This document shows, one piece after another, positions 45,501 to 53,820 of a DNA stretch of 64,000 nt; within the stretch, counting starts at the first letter, position 1; each line of letters starts with the position of its first letter. This stretch comes from Njordibacter sp028825405 (GTDB lineage Bacteria; Pseudomonadota; Gammaproteobacteria; Pseudomonadales; Balneatricaceae). The notes beneath the pieces were generated by a model. It was not told where the DNA came from. It searched no databases and saw only the letters and a program-made list of their open reading frames with translations. The stretch lies in assembly GCF_047730065.1 (NCBI RefSeq), contig NZ_CP159829.1, forward strand, positions 2,232,001 to 2,296,000, in the 5' to 3' direction. The translations under genes and the position numbers were made by a program.

Positions 45501-45578
45501 ATCAACAGGCAACCTGAACGTGGTGTGCCTATCCTGGAGCTATGCCATCAGCATGGCATGAGCAACGCACCATTTTAT
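45501..45578 (+). pseudogene. IS3-family transposase OrfA remnant
   Basis: Read in the frame of 45501, this 26-codon stretch encodes ERGVPILELCHQHGMSNAPF within a longer match to the helix-turn-helix of IS3-family OrfA (typical form GVPVAELCRQHGMS.ATFYKW). It has no start, no upstream or downstream continuation and no OrfB. It is a decayed insertion-sequence fragment between the tRNA and the M10 protease gene. Confidence 0.7.
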
Positions 45579-45616
45579 ATAAATATTTACAAATCTTAGG
45601 ATGAAAAGCTAAATCA

Positions 45617-47299
45617 ATGAGTGCTGATAGTTTAAATAAACAAACCTACTTAGTATCAGGCCAACAGACTGAACTGACAACGGCTTCTGGAAAATGGTAC
45701 GTTGACGCACTATTTAATAACAAGAATGGTCAACCACTAAGGTGGATTAGCGATCCATATCTGACCGAGGAATACTCGGTAAACGCTTCTACAGTTATCA
45801 GTTATAGTTTTCCAGGATTGAACCAATCCTCTACTTTTTTTAACTATACAGATGATGTTGGAGAAATTACTGCCACAGCATTCACTTCCCAGCAGGCTAT
45901 AGACACTCGCAGTGCGCTTGAGGAAATAAGTAAATACATAAACGTTACATTTGTTGAAGTTACAGAGGCAGAGGACAACGTTGGCACTATCAGATTTGGT
46001 ATAAAGACTATTACAGATGAAGCTGGTAATTATAGGGAAGGTATTGCAGCGACAGCTGGTCACCCTAGGAGTCTACCAAGAGGTGGAGATATTTGGTTCA
46101 ATAAGCAATTTTCAACAAGTGGAAATTTTGCCAAAGGCCTAGTTTCTGGTTCAGAAACTGGGGAAGGAGATGTTACGGTTCTCTATCATGAAATCATCCA
46201 CGCATTAGGTCTCGAACATCCTAATGATAATAAAAATATCATGTTTCAAGAGGATAAAAATAATCGTGAACACAGTGTTATGGCTGGGGAATTCTCTGTT
46301 GAGGGCCTGCCAGACTACTATTTTAATGGAACTAACTATACAGTTGCTTCGACCCCAATGGTTTATGATATTGCTCCACTGCAACATTTATATGGCGCAA
46401 ATACACTTTATAACATGGGTGATACCATCCATGTCTTTGATCCCGAAACACCGTTTATACAAACACTGTGGGATGCATCTGGGGAGGATACGCTAGATTT
46501 CAGTAATTTTAGCAAGAACAATGACATTAACTTAAATGGTGGTACAAATTCGACTGTCGATGGCAACAGTAGTTGGTCCCACAAAAATATTTTAGGCTTG
46601 GCATATGGTATTGAAATTGAGAACGCGTACGGTGGGTCTGGATCAGATACATTAACTGGGAATTCCTTTGGAAATATTCTTAAAGGCAATGAGGGCAATG
46701 ACACTATCTTTGCAGACGGCGGCTCTGACACTATTAATGGTGGAACCGGTTTAGACACGGTTAAGTACACCCTTTCACAGGCCAATTACACTCTAGCTTT
46801 GGACGAAAGTAGGTCTACCTTACAAGAAATAAGCACTGGCACTAATGACAGCCTTAGTGCTGTAGAGCGTGTTGTATTTTCTGATAAGGCGGTTGCGCTT
46901 GATATTGGCAGTGGCGAAGTAGGTGGCAGTTGCTATCGCATTTATAAGGCGGCGTTTAACCGCACACCGGATGAAGGTGGTTTAGGGTATTGGATAGGAC
47001 AGATGGATTTAGGCAAGACCCTAGTAGAGGTATCAGCAGGATTTATTGACTCTGACGAGTTTAGAGCATCCTACGGCATTAACCCCAGCGATGGTGAGTT
47101 TCTCACTAAGGTGTATAACAATGTGCTTGGCCGCGACCCTGATAGCGGTGGCTATGATTGGTGGGTGGATCAACTGGCCAATAACCCAGAAAAAAGCTGG
47201 AATAAGGTTATGGCAGACTTTTCTGAAGGCACAGAAAACCAAGCCAATGTCCTAGAACTGATTAGTAATGGGGTGCAGTATGACTTATGGGTGGCCTAG
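45617..47299 (+). CDS. Secreted M10-family zinc metallopeptidase with RTX repeats and DUF4214
   Basis: This 560-residue serralysin-like protease has the zinc motif HEIIHALGLEH (His191, Glu192, His195, His201) and the Met-turn SVMAG. RTX calcium-binding nonapeptides follow (GGSGSDTLTGN, GNEGNDTIFADGGSDTING, about residues 340-385). DUF4214 modules occupy about 440-550 (IYKAAFNRTPDEGGLGYWIG, VYNNVLGRDPDSGGYDWWV). There is no N-terminal signal peptide, as expected for type I secretion, but no type I secretion genes lie in the window. Confidence 0.9.
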   Translation: MSADSLNKQTYLVSGQQTELTTASGKWYVDALFNNKNGQPLRWISDPYLTEEYSVNASTVISYSFPGLNQSSTFFNYTDDVGEITATAFTSQQAIDTRSALEEISKYINVTFVEVTEAEDNVGTIRFGIKTITDEAGNYREGIAATAGHPRSLPRGGDIWFNKQFSTSGNFAKGLVSGSETGEGDVTVLYHEIIHALGLEHPNDNKNIMFQEDKNNREHSVMAGEFSVEGLPDYYFNGTNYTVASTPMVYDIAPLQHLYGANTLYNMGDTIHVFDPETPFIQTLWDASGEDTLDFSNFSKNNDINLNGGTNSTVDGNSSWSHKNILGLAYGIEIENAYGGSGSDTLTGNSFGNILKGNEGNDTIFADGGSDTINGGTGLDTVKYTLSQANYTLALDESRSTLQEISTGTNDSLSAVERVVFSDKAVALDIGSGEVGGSCYRIYKAAFNRTPDEGGLGYWIGQMDLGKTLVEVSAGFIDSDEFRASYGINPSDGEFLTKVYNNVLGRDPDSGGYDWWVDQLANNPEKSWNKVMADFSEGTENQANVLELISNGVQYDLWVA

Positions 47300-47692
47300 G
47301 CTTCACCCGACTACCAGAGTAGTTATTAGCACCCAAGCTTCAACCCTTGCCCACTTCACACTCACTCTAACGTCGATTAAACACCTTACAGCCATACTTT
47401 AAGCTGCGTTAGCTCGTCCAGCACTGCAACGCTACCTATGCTCATTAGCTCTGCTTAGAAACTGCTGTAAGGCGTAAATCAGAAATATTCTTATATCTAT
47501 AACCATCCTATAAAAGAGGTTGTTTGTATTTTTTGGCTTGTTTAAATAGCTACCAATATGCAACTCTGTATCGCAGGTTTCTGCCTAATATTGGATGCTG
47601 AGGCACAGGATATGTCTAGCTGTGGCCTAGTGTTTGGCTATATGAACTGTTAAGGGTAATATGATTGAAAACGATGAACTCAATAAAATCAT
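47300..47692. other. Intergenic stretch without recognised features
   Basis: These 393 bases between the M10 protease and the convergent small phage-type gene hold no ORF, RNA or repeat that I can support. Base composition is AT-rich. Confidence 0.5.
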
Positions 47693-47989
47693 TTAATCCA
47701 CACCTGTGTAAGCCACTAGTCGGATTTTCGTAGGCATTAAAGGTGCATTAACCTCAAGCGAAGTGATTTTTGTTGGCCTACCATAACCCCGATCAAGTAT
47801 TGCTGTAGCGGCTGCAATTCGAGCTGAATCGCTCTGGCTTGATTGCATCACTTCTACAAGCGCATCTAAGGCATCATTGGTGTATTCTCGAGCCAACTCT
47901 GACAGGTTCAACTTAAGCTCTGAGGTAGCCTTATTTCCAGCCCCTGCTGGCCTACCTGAACCTTCTCTCATGCCGCCATGTGATGCCAT
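47693..47989 (-). CDS. Small DUF5681 / terminase-small-subunit-like protein
   Basis: This 98-residue protein starts MASHGGMREGSGRPAGAGNK, the glycine/arginine-rich opening typical of phage-type DUF5681 and terminase-small-subunit-like proteins. It continues with a helical region and ends with AATAILDRGYGRPTKI, another hallmark. AAAGGAAA sits 7 bases before the ATG at 47989, so that start is preferred over 48019. No terminase large subunit or other phage genes are near; it is an isolated phage-type gene. Confidence 0.75.
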   Translation of the reverse strand: MASHGGMREGSGRPAGAGNKATSELKLNLSELAREYTNDALDALVEVMQSSQSDSARIAAATAILDRGYGRPTKITSLEVNAPLMPTKIRLVAYTGVD

Positions 47990-48226
47990 GTTGATTTCCT
48001 TTTGATAACTAAAATCCATTATATTTTAGCATATTAGCAAATTTTGAACGAAGTACTGTTATTATAAATTCAAATAAGGGGAATAGTTTGAGGTTGTAAG
48101 CGATGCAACAGTGGTTACTCAGAAGATGAGACCAAAAGTATTAGCTGCTCAGGACAAGAAACAATTATGAGCAGAAATTAAAGCAGGCACTTATAGGATG
48201 TATTAAGTGGAGTTTAAGAGAATTTA

Positions 48227-51088
48227 ATGGAACTAACAATTGAACAAGCGCTACAGCAGGGTGTTGCTGCACATAAAGAGGGAAAGCTTCAAGATGCTGA
48301 GCGTCTTTATCGCGCTATATTACAATCACAACCTTTGCATCCAGACGCTAACCATAACTTAGGGTTAATAGCAGTATCAGTGAACAAACCTGATGTGGCA
48401 TTGCTGTTATTTAAAACTGCTCTCGAAGCCAATCCAAAGATAGAGCAGTTTTGGTTGAGCTACATTGAAGCCCTTATCAAAGAAAAACAGTTTGAGAATG
48501 CCAGACAAATTCTCGAACAGGCAAAACAACAGGGTGTAGCTAGAGAGAAATTAAATGCCTTGGAGACAGAATTATCTTCTGAAACTCAAATTCAAAATGT
48601 TAATTCTGCAAGCCCATCTCAACAACAATTAAATAGTCTCTTAGAATATTATCAAAACGGACGCTTCAGTGAAGCAGAAAAGCTTGCTGTAGAAATCACT
48701 CAACAATTTCCTCAGGATCAATTTGCTTGGAAAGTACTGGGTGCAATATTTGGGCAGTCAGGTAGAACTGTTGAAGCCAAAAATGCTAACCGAACATCAG
48801 TCGCATTATCTCCTCAAGATGCCGAAGCCCACAGCAACTTGGGCGTCACGCTCCAAGAACTTGGAAGATTAGACGAAGCTCTAGCAAGCTATACACAAGC
48901 GATAGCGTTGAACCCTGACTATGGCGAAGCCCACTACAACTTGGGTGTCATGCTACAAGAACTAGGAAGATTAGACGAAGCTCTAGCAAGCTATACGCAA
49001 GCAATAGCGTTGAAACCTGACTATGCCGAAGCCCACTACAACCTGGGTAACACGCTCAACGAGCTGGGAAGATTAGATGAGGCTGAAGCAAGCTATACAC
49101 AAGCGATAGCGTTGAAACCTGACTTTGCCGAAGCCCACAGCAACTTAGGTAACACGCTCCAAAAGCTGGGCAGATTAGAAGAGACTGAAGCAAGCTATAG
49201 AGCAGCGGTAGCGGTGAAGTCTGACTATGCTGAAGCCCACTACAACTTGGGTAACACGCTCCAAGAACTGGGCAGATTAGATGAAGCTGAAGCAAGCTAT
49301 ACACAAGTGATAGTGTTGAAGCCTGACTATGCCGAAGCCCACAGCAACTTGGGTATCACGCTAGAAGAACTTGGTAGATTAAATGAGGCTGAAGCAAGCT
49401 TTACACAAGCGATTGCGTTGAAACCTGACTTAGCCGAAGCCCACAGCAACTTGGGTAACACTCTTAAAGAACTAGGAAGATTAGACGAAGCTCTAGCAAG
49501 CTATACACAAGCGATAGCGTTGAAGCCTGACTATGCCGAAGCCTATGTAAATCTCGGTATCGCTCTTAAAAACGTAAAATTCAGTTCATCAAACCCCACG
49601 CTCTATACTCCATTAACCCAACTGTTAACTGCTGGAAATTTTACGCGTCCTTCAGATGTGGCTAGAAGTATTTTAAGTCTCTTAAAGCATGATACTCAAA
49701 TCAAGGATTTACTGCTTAAGAAAAATTCTGCTTTGAGTCTTAACGAGGCAACTTCCATAATTGGAAGTCTGGATAAACTTCCGCTTCTTCATCATCTGAT
49801 GCGTGTATGTCCACTTCCTGAGCTTCAGCTTGAGGAACTCTTTGTTGCGATGCGAAGTTTGCTTCTCAAACATCTGGATAAGATGGAGGTATCTCCTGAA
49901 CTCATCTATTTTTTATCGACGCTTTCTATGCATTGTTTCACTAATGAATATGTTTACATTGAAAGTGACGAAGAGACTCATTTGATTGGCGAACTACAAG
50001 CTGAGATTTCACAAACCCTGGCGCAATCAGAGCAGCCAGAAGCCATAAAGATTTTGTGTTTAGCGTCTTATCGTTCGTTACACCAATATGATTGGTGTCA
50101 AAAGCTAGAATGTTTTGATAATTTAGAAGAGGTGAAGAGGAGGCTGATAGAGGAACCGCTTCTCGAGAAAATGATAGCGAAAGACATTCCTGTGTTGGAA
50201 GAAATATCAGACGATGTGTCGCTTAAAGTTAGGGAGCAGTATGAAGAGAATCCTTATCCACGATGGGTGAAACTAGGAGTTTCGATAAAGGCAAAACCAA
50301 TAGTTGCAGTTTGTGATGAGTTAAAGCTTCAGCTCTATTCCGAAAATATTAAAAACGTCACTGCTCCGGCTATACTTATTGCTGGTTGCGGCACGGGGCA
50401 GCAATCGATACAAACTGCTTTCCACTTTTCTAATTGTCATGTCACTGCTGTGGATATAAGTCTTGCAAGCCTTGCTTATGCACAGAGGAAATCTAATGAG
50501 TTACGTTTGAACAATATAGATTATTTGCAAGCAGATATTTTACATCTCCATCAAATGGGTAAGGAATTCGACATCATTGAATGTGTGGGTGTTCTTCATC
50601 ATATGGATGAACCGATGGCTGGATGGAGAGTTCTCGTGAATTTATTAAAGCCCGGTGGTTTGATGAGGATAGGTTTGTATAGTGAATTGGCTCGACACTT
50701 TATTGCAGAGGTTCGAAAGGAAATCACAGCACTGAGATTAGGGACATCTGAAGCTGACATTAGAAAATTCAGGCAATCACTAGTAGAATCGCATGACGAG
50801 AACCATCAGCTATTAACTACGACGGATAATTTTTTTCATCTCAGCGGGATGATAGACTTAATCTTTCACGTGCAAGAGCATCGTTTTACCCTCCCACAGA
50901 TTAAAAACTCTCTCGATGAACTAGGACTCAAGTTCTGCGGATTTGAGGTTCAAGGTATAGACTCCCGATTTAGAGAGTTTCATGGCGAAGCATCCGATAT
51001 CCGTGACTTGGTGTTGTGGCATGAGTTCGAGGAAAGTAATCCCCACGCCTTTACAAACATGTACCAATTTTACTGCCAGAAGCCTTAA
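48227..51088 (+). CDS. TPR-repeat protein fused to a class I SAM methyltransferase
   Basis: This 953-residue protein has an N-terminal TPR solenoid (about 1-450) in which the 34-residue unit AEAHYNLGNTLQELGRLDEA recurs seven times nearly unchanged. A helical linker follows. A class I methyltransferase spans about 690-950: motif I ILIAGCGTGQQSI, VTAVDISLASL, FDIIECVGVLHHMDEP and LLKPGGLMRIGLYS. The substrate is unknown; the family often modifies surface or peptide targets. No signal peptide is seen. Confidence 0.88.
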   Translation: MELTIEQALQQGVAAHKEGKLQDAERLYRAILQSQPLHPDANHNLGLIAVSVNKPDVALLLFKTALEANPKIEQFWLSYIEALIKEKQFENARQILEQAKQQGVAREKLNALETELSSETQIQNVNSASPSQQQLNSLLEYYQNGRFSEAEKLAVEITQQFPQDQFAWKVLGAIFGQSGRTVEAKNANRTSVALSPQDAEAHSNLGVTLQELGRLDEALASYTQAIALNPDYGEAHYNLGVMLQELGRLDEALASYTQAIALKPDYAEAHYNLGNTLNELGRLDEAEASYTQAIALKPDFAEAHSNLGNTLQKLGRLEETEASYRAAVAVKSDYAEAHYNLGNTLQELGRLDEAEASYTQVIVLKPDYAEAHSNLGITLEELGRLNEAEASFTQAIALKPDLAEAHSNLGNTLKELGRLDEALASYTQAIALKPDYAEAYVNLGIALKNVKFSSSNPTLYTPLTQLLTAGNFTRPSDVARSILSLLKHDTQIKDLLLKKNSALSLNEATSIIGSLDKLPLLHHLMRVCPLPELQLEELFVAMRSLLLKHLDKMEVSPELIYFLSTLSMHCFTNEYVYIESDEETHLIGELQAEISQTLAQSEQPEAIKILCLASYRSLHQYDWCQKLECFDNLEEVKRRLIEEPLLEKMIAKDIPVLEEISDDVSLKVREQYEENPYPRWVKLGVSIKAKPIVAVCDELKLQLYSENIKNVTAPAILIAGCGTGQQSIQTAFHFSNCHVTAVDISLASLAYAQRKSNELRLNNIDYLQADILHLHQMGKEFDIIECVGVLHHMDEPMAGWRVLVNLLKPGGLMRIGLYSELARHFIAEVRKEITALRLGTSEADIRKFRQSLVESHDENHQLLTTTDNFFHLSGMIDLIFHVQEHRFTLPQIKNSLDELGLKFCGFEVQGIDSRFREFHGEASDIRDLVLWHEFEESNPHAFTNMYQFYCQKP
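48821..49560 (+). repeat. Seven 102-bp tandem repeats in the TPR coding region
   Basis: Units begin at 48821, 48923, 49025, 49127, 49229, 49331 and 49433, with a partial unit from 49535. Each starts (G)CCGAAGCCCAC or a close variant. DNA identity between units is much higher than TPR function needs, so the array expanded recently by duplication or slippage. Frame is kept because the unit is 34 codons. Confidence 0.92.
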
Positions 51089-51114
51089 GTATAATCAACC
51101 ATTGCCAACGTCAC

Positions 51115-51537
51115 ATGAAACAGAAGCCAAAAACTAAGTTGCGAGACTTACTCAAAAGTAAAAAAGCTAAAACTCGCAAGCTAAGTGAACTCTCCAAAAC
51201 TGAACAAAATAGGTTGGCGAAGCTTAATGGGATGCTTGATGAACTTAGACGCAGAGAAAACGTGCAAAATCGTCAGCTTCAGACTTGGCTTAGTGAAGAT
51301 GAGTACGCACAAGTCGATATAGAGTGGAAAGAACAGCTTGAACTACGAGAGGAACTAAAAGACAAACCGGACGACTTGAAGCGCTACGAAGATAAGTTGA
51401 AAGAAGCCACTTTTAACGACAACAAAGCTGAGCGTTTTTGCAAGAGAGGCAATAAAGATAAATCGACTAAATTCCGCAATCTAAGTGAGAGCCACTGCGA
51501 AGATGCGTTGGAGATACTGCAAGCAATAATTTGCTGA
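51115..51537 (+). CDS. Hypothetical charged, coiled-coil-like protein
   Basis: I do not recognise this 140-residue protein. It is very rich in Lys, Glu and Leu, with long amphipathic helical stretches (LSELSKTEQNRLAKLNGMLD, WKEQLELREELKDKPDDLKR). It follows the TPR-methyltransferase by 26 bases on the same strand. The ATG has no strong Shine-Dalgarno. Confidence 0.55.
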   Translation: MKQKPKTKLRDLLKSKKAKTRKLSELSKTEQNRLAKLNGMLDELRRRENVQNRQLQTWLSEDEYAQVDIEWKEQLELREELKDKPDDLKRYEDKLKEATFNDNKAERFCKRGNKDKSTKFRNLSESHCEDALEILQAIIC

Positions 51538-51730
51538 TGTTGGCTTACACATGTGGTTCGATAGAGTATTGGATTTTGAGAACGGAAGTTTAGTCGATGC
51601 ACAGTTTGGCAATCTCCCATGTGTTCTACAATAACTGGTTGCACTCGCATAATTCTAATCAAGCTATAGCATACATTGATAAATTAACTTTAACTTTTTG
51701 ATAGTTATCAATTTATGGTGGCGTGATTTA

Positions 51731-51775
51731 TTGAAAATCCTCGTGTCGGCGGTTCGATTCCGTCTCCGGGCACCA
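51731..51775 (+). other. Orphan 3' half of tRNA-Phe (attachment-site core)
   Basis: These 45 bases are the 3' part of a tRNA-Phe gene: anticodon loop TTGAAAA (GAA anticodon), stem TCCTC, variable GTGTC, T arm GGCGG-TTCGATT-CCGTC, acceptor TCCGGGC and ACCA. Just upstream the 5' half is replaced by unrelated AT-rich DNA, so it cannot make a tRNA. A tRNA 3' half directly before an integrase gene is the usual layout of an attP/att site, and the break falls in the anticodon loop. Confidence 0.88.
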
Positions 51776-51939
51776 CGATTACGTTACATTCCCACTTATA
51801 AATGCACACTCGTTCGGACTTCGTCCTCACTCAAACATGAGTGTACCCCTACTTCTGTAAGCGTTTCACTGGCTTTGCTCCTTGTGGCTGATCATGTCAC
51901 CCAAGGTGCTACACGGGAGATGTTTACGATGGTGTTGTC
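51762..51939 (+). repeat. Left arm of perfect 178-bp inverted repeat
   Basis: This arm starts inside the tRNA-Phe T stem, runs through the integrase upstream region and ends 11 bases into the integrase coding sequence. It equals the reverse complement of 53065-53242 at every position I compared. It contains two small hairpins: GGAC-TTC-GTCC (51816-51826) and CACTCA-AACA-TGAGTG (51828-51843). Confidence 0.95.
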
Positions 51940-53080
51940 GAAACTGCAGTTGTTTTCAACAAGATATTTGTACCAAAGAGAGGGTGTGTTTTACTTCCAG
52001 CGGGATGTTCCTGTGGATTTGAGACACCACTATCCGAATAAGAAAGTTGCGTTCAGTCTACGCACTAGATCACCTTCACTTGCTCAACGAGGTGCTGCCT
52101 CGATAGCCACAAAGCTTGATGCAGATTGGTTTAGTTTACGTGTAAACAGCATAGCAAATGCAGACATTAACCAGTCGGTTGTTGGTAGAGACAATTCACC
52201 CTCAATGGCTGATGCACTGCAAATCTACTTACATTTGAAAGCAGGTAAAAAGCCCCACGCATTTACCACAGGTGCAACTAGAAATGTTGACTACCTTATC
52301 GAAGTCGTTGGTAACAAACCTCTCACCTCCTACACAACAATAGACGCAGGTAAGTTTCGAGACTGGCTGATAGCAAAAGGCATGGTGACTAGCTCTCTCA
52401 GACGGGTGCTGTCGAGTATTAAGGCTATAGTTAACCTAACAATCAGTGAGCATGGCCTAGACATCAAGAACCCCTTTTCAAATATCTTTCTTCCTGAAAT
52501 CGGGTCTGCCTCTAAACGATTGCCAGTGTCAACTAAGGACATAGTGACCATTCAAAATGGTTGCAGGTCTTTAGATGATGAAATTAGATGGCTAGTCGGT
52601 ATCATAAGCGACACAGGTCTAAGACTGTCTGAAGCTGCAGGTTTGTTAATGGAGGACGTGAACTTAGACCACCCTGTTTCACACGTTATTATCACCCCAA
52701 ACGAACACAGACGTTTGAAGAATACTGGTAGCGAACGGATAGTGCCACTGCATGGAGTCGCGTTATGGGCTGCACAACGTGCAAAGTACGCAACCGATAC
52801 GAAGTTCTTGTTCCCTAAGTACATGAAGACAGACACATGTAACGCTAATTCAGCCTCTGCAGCAGCTAACAAGTGGATCAAATCGGTCGTGTCCGCTAAC
52901 GTATCAGTCCATTCGTTCAGGCATTCTATGAGAGACAGACTAAGAGCTATTCATTGCCCAACTGAGGTAATTGATCAGATTGGTGGATGGTCTGCAGGAT
53001 CAGTTGGAAGTAGGTACGGAACTGGCTACTCCGTTGAGATCCTAGGAGAGTGGATGAACAAGATGACAACACCATCGTAA
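51929..53080 (+). CDS. int: Tyrosine recombinase / integrase
   Basis: This 383-residue site-specific recombinase has a core-binding domain, preceded by an N-terminal arm (LFSTRYLYQREGVFYFQRDV). Catalytic residues: Arg in SDTGLRLSEAAGLL, His-x-x-Arg in VHSFRHSMRD, then GGWS and the nucleophile Tyr in GSRYGTGYS. The frame is open from 51698, but GGGAG at 51915-51919 is 9 bases before the ATG at 51929, which fits the family start. The first four codons and the last 16 bases lie in the two inverted-repeat arms. Confidence 0.93.
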   Translation: MVLSKLQLFSTRYLYQREGVFYFQRDVPVDLRHHYPNKKVAFSLRTRSPSLAQRGAASIATKLDADWFSLRVNSIANADINQSVVGRDNSPSMADALQIYLHLKAGKKPHAFTTGATRNVDYLIEVVGNKPLTSYTTIDAGKFRDWLIAKGMVTSSLRRVLSSIKAIVNLTISEHGLDIKNPFSNIFLPEIGSASKRLPVSTKDIVTIQNGCRSLDDEIRWLVGIISDTGLRLSEAAGLLMEDVNLDHPVSHVIITPNEHRRLKNTGSERIVPLHGVALWAAQRAKYATDTKFLFPKYMKTDTCNANSASAAANKWIKSVVSANVSVHSFRHSMRDRLRAIHCPTEVIDQIGGWSAGSVGSRYGTGYSVEILGEWMNKMTTPS

Positions 53081-53242
53081 ACATCTCCCGTGTAGCACCT
53101 TGGGTGACATGATCAGCCACAAGGAGCAAAGCCAGTGAAACGCTTACAGAAGTAGGGGTACACTCATGTTTGAGTGAGGACGAAGTCCGAACGAGTGTGC
53201 ATTTATAAGTGGGAATGTAACGTAATCGTGGTGCCCGGAGAC
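53065..53242 (-). repeat. Right arm of perfect 178-bp inverted repeat
   Basis: The arm begins in the last codons of the integrase gene and carries, in inverse orientation, the last 14 bases of the tRNA-Phe fragment and the whole integrase upstream region. On the minus strand it repeats the same Shine-Dalgarno and ATG, pointing back into the integrase gene. The tRNA homology stops at 53242 and unrelated sequence follows. Confidence 0.95.
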
Positions 53243-53820
53243 AGCCAATCTTACAGTTCCTTTCCTTTGAGTAGCACTAAACCCCTTTGTTCTGGAAGCC
53301 TTTGAACCATACTACTGGCTATCAGCTAGGTCAATCTTGTTTGAAACTACTGCAGAAACTACTACAGTTAAATATCCAGCGGTTAACCCTTCACATAAGG
53401 CCAAACACCAGCAACTTCTCACGTAAAAACCTCCACTGAACACCTCATATAAGGCCTCTAACAGAGCCTGTGGAGACACTTCAAATGACTAATGCTACCA
53501 TTCAAAAGGTGTGTTATCTCACGCTGAATAGCATCTCAGGTAAGCACAGGCATACTTTAGGGGGGAGGCAGGGCCACCACCCATAGGGGCGTTATTATTC
53601 ATAAGCAGTGTTCCAGATTAGGTGTCCAGCTGTAAACCACATTTACTATGTTCACCTCAGATGGGGTTACGTATTCAGAGATATGGGTGGGTTGTTGTGT
53701 TGGGGAATATGAGTTGATAGTGGGGGTGATTCACTTTAAAACCATACTCAGCGACCCCTACCAAACATTTGATTTTAACAAGGATATGCGATTTCACGCT
53801 ATCTCTGGTAATGTTGCAGT
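53243..53820. other. Long intergenic region upstream of the MORN-protease gene
   Basis: These 578 bases hold no ORF, RNA or clear repeat I can support. There is a G/C-rich patch near 53560-53590 in otherwise AT-rich DNA. It must contain the promoter of the following cluster, but no convincing -35/-10 pair stood out. No strong Shine-Dalgarno precedes the ATG at 53821. Confidence 0.5.

Larger units (their letters stand above)
51731..53242 (+). mobile_element. Integrase module: att core, tyrosine recombinase, flanking inverted repeat
   Basis: This compact unit contains the tRNA-Phe 3' half, a tyrosine recombinase gene and a perfect 178-bp inverted repeat at both ends. It may be a minimal mobile unit or the integration end of a larger island. 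The opposite end of such an island, an intact tRNA-Phe, is not in the window. Confidence 0.7.

Noticed and set aside
46408..46785. 125-residue minus-strand ORF opposite the RTX region
   Set aside because: A shadow of the Gly/Asp-rich repeats of the M10 protease.
48821..49560. Possible CRISPR array because of regular repeats
   Set aside because: Repeats are 102 bp, contiguous without spacers and in frame; they encode TPR units.
52947..53129. Minus-strand ORF starting from the inverted integrase start
   Set aside because: Only the part inside the repeat resembles the integrase leader; the rest is antisense of the integrase C-terminus. It is a product of the inverted repeat, not a second integrase.
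53228..53242. Second tRNA-Phe fragment at the right arm
   Set aside because: Only the last 14 bases of the tRNA are copied as part of the inverted repeat; this is not an independent tRNA remnant.
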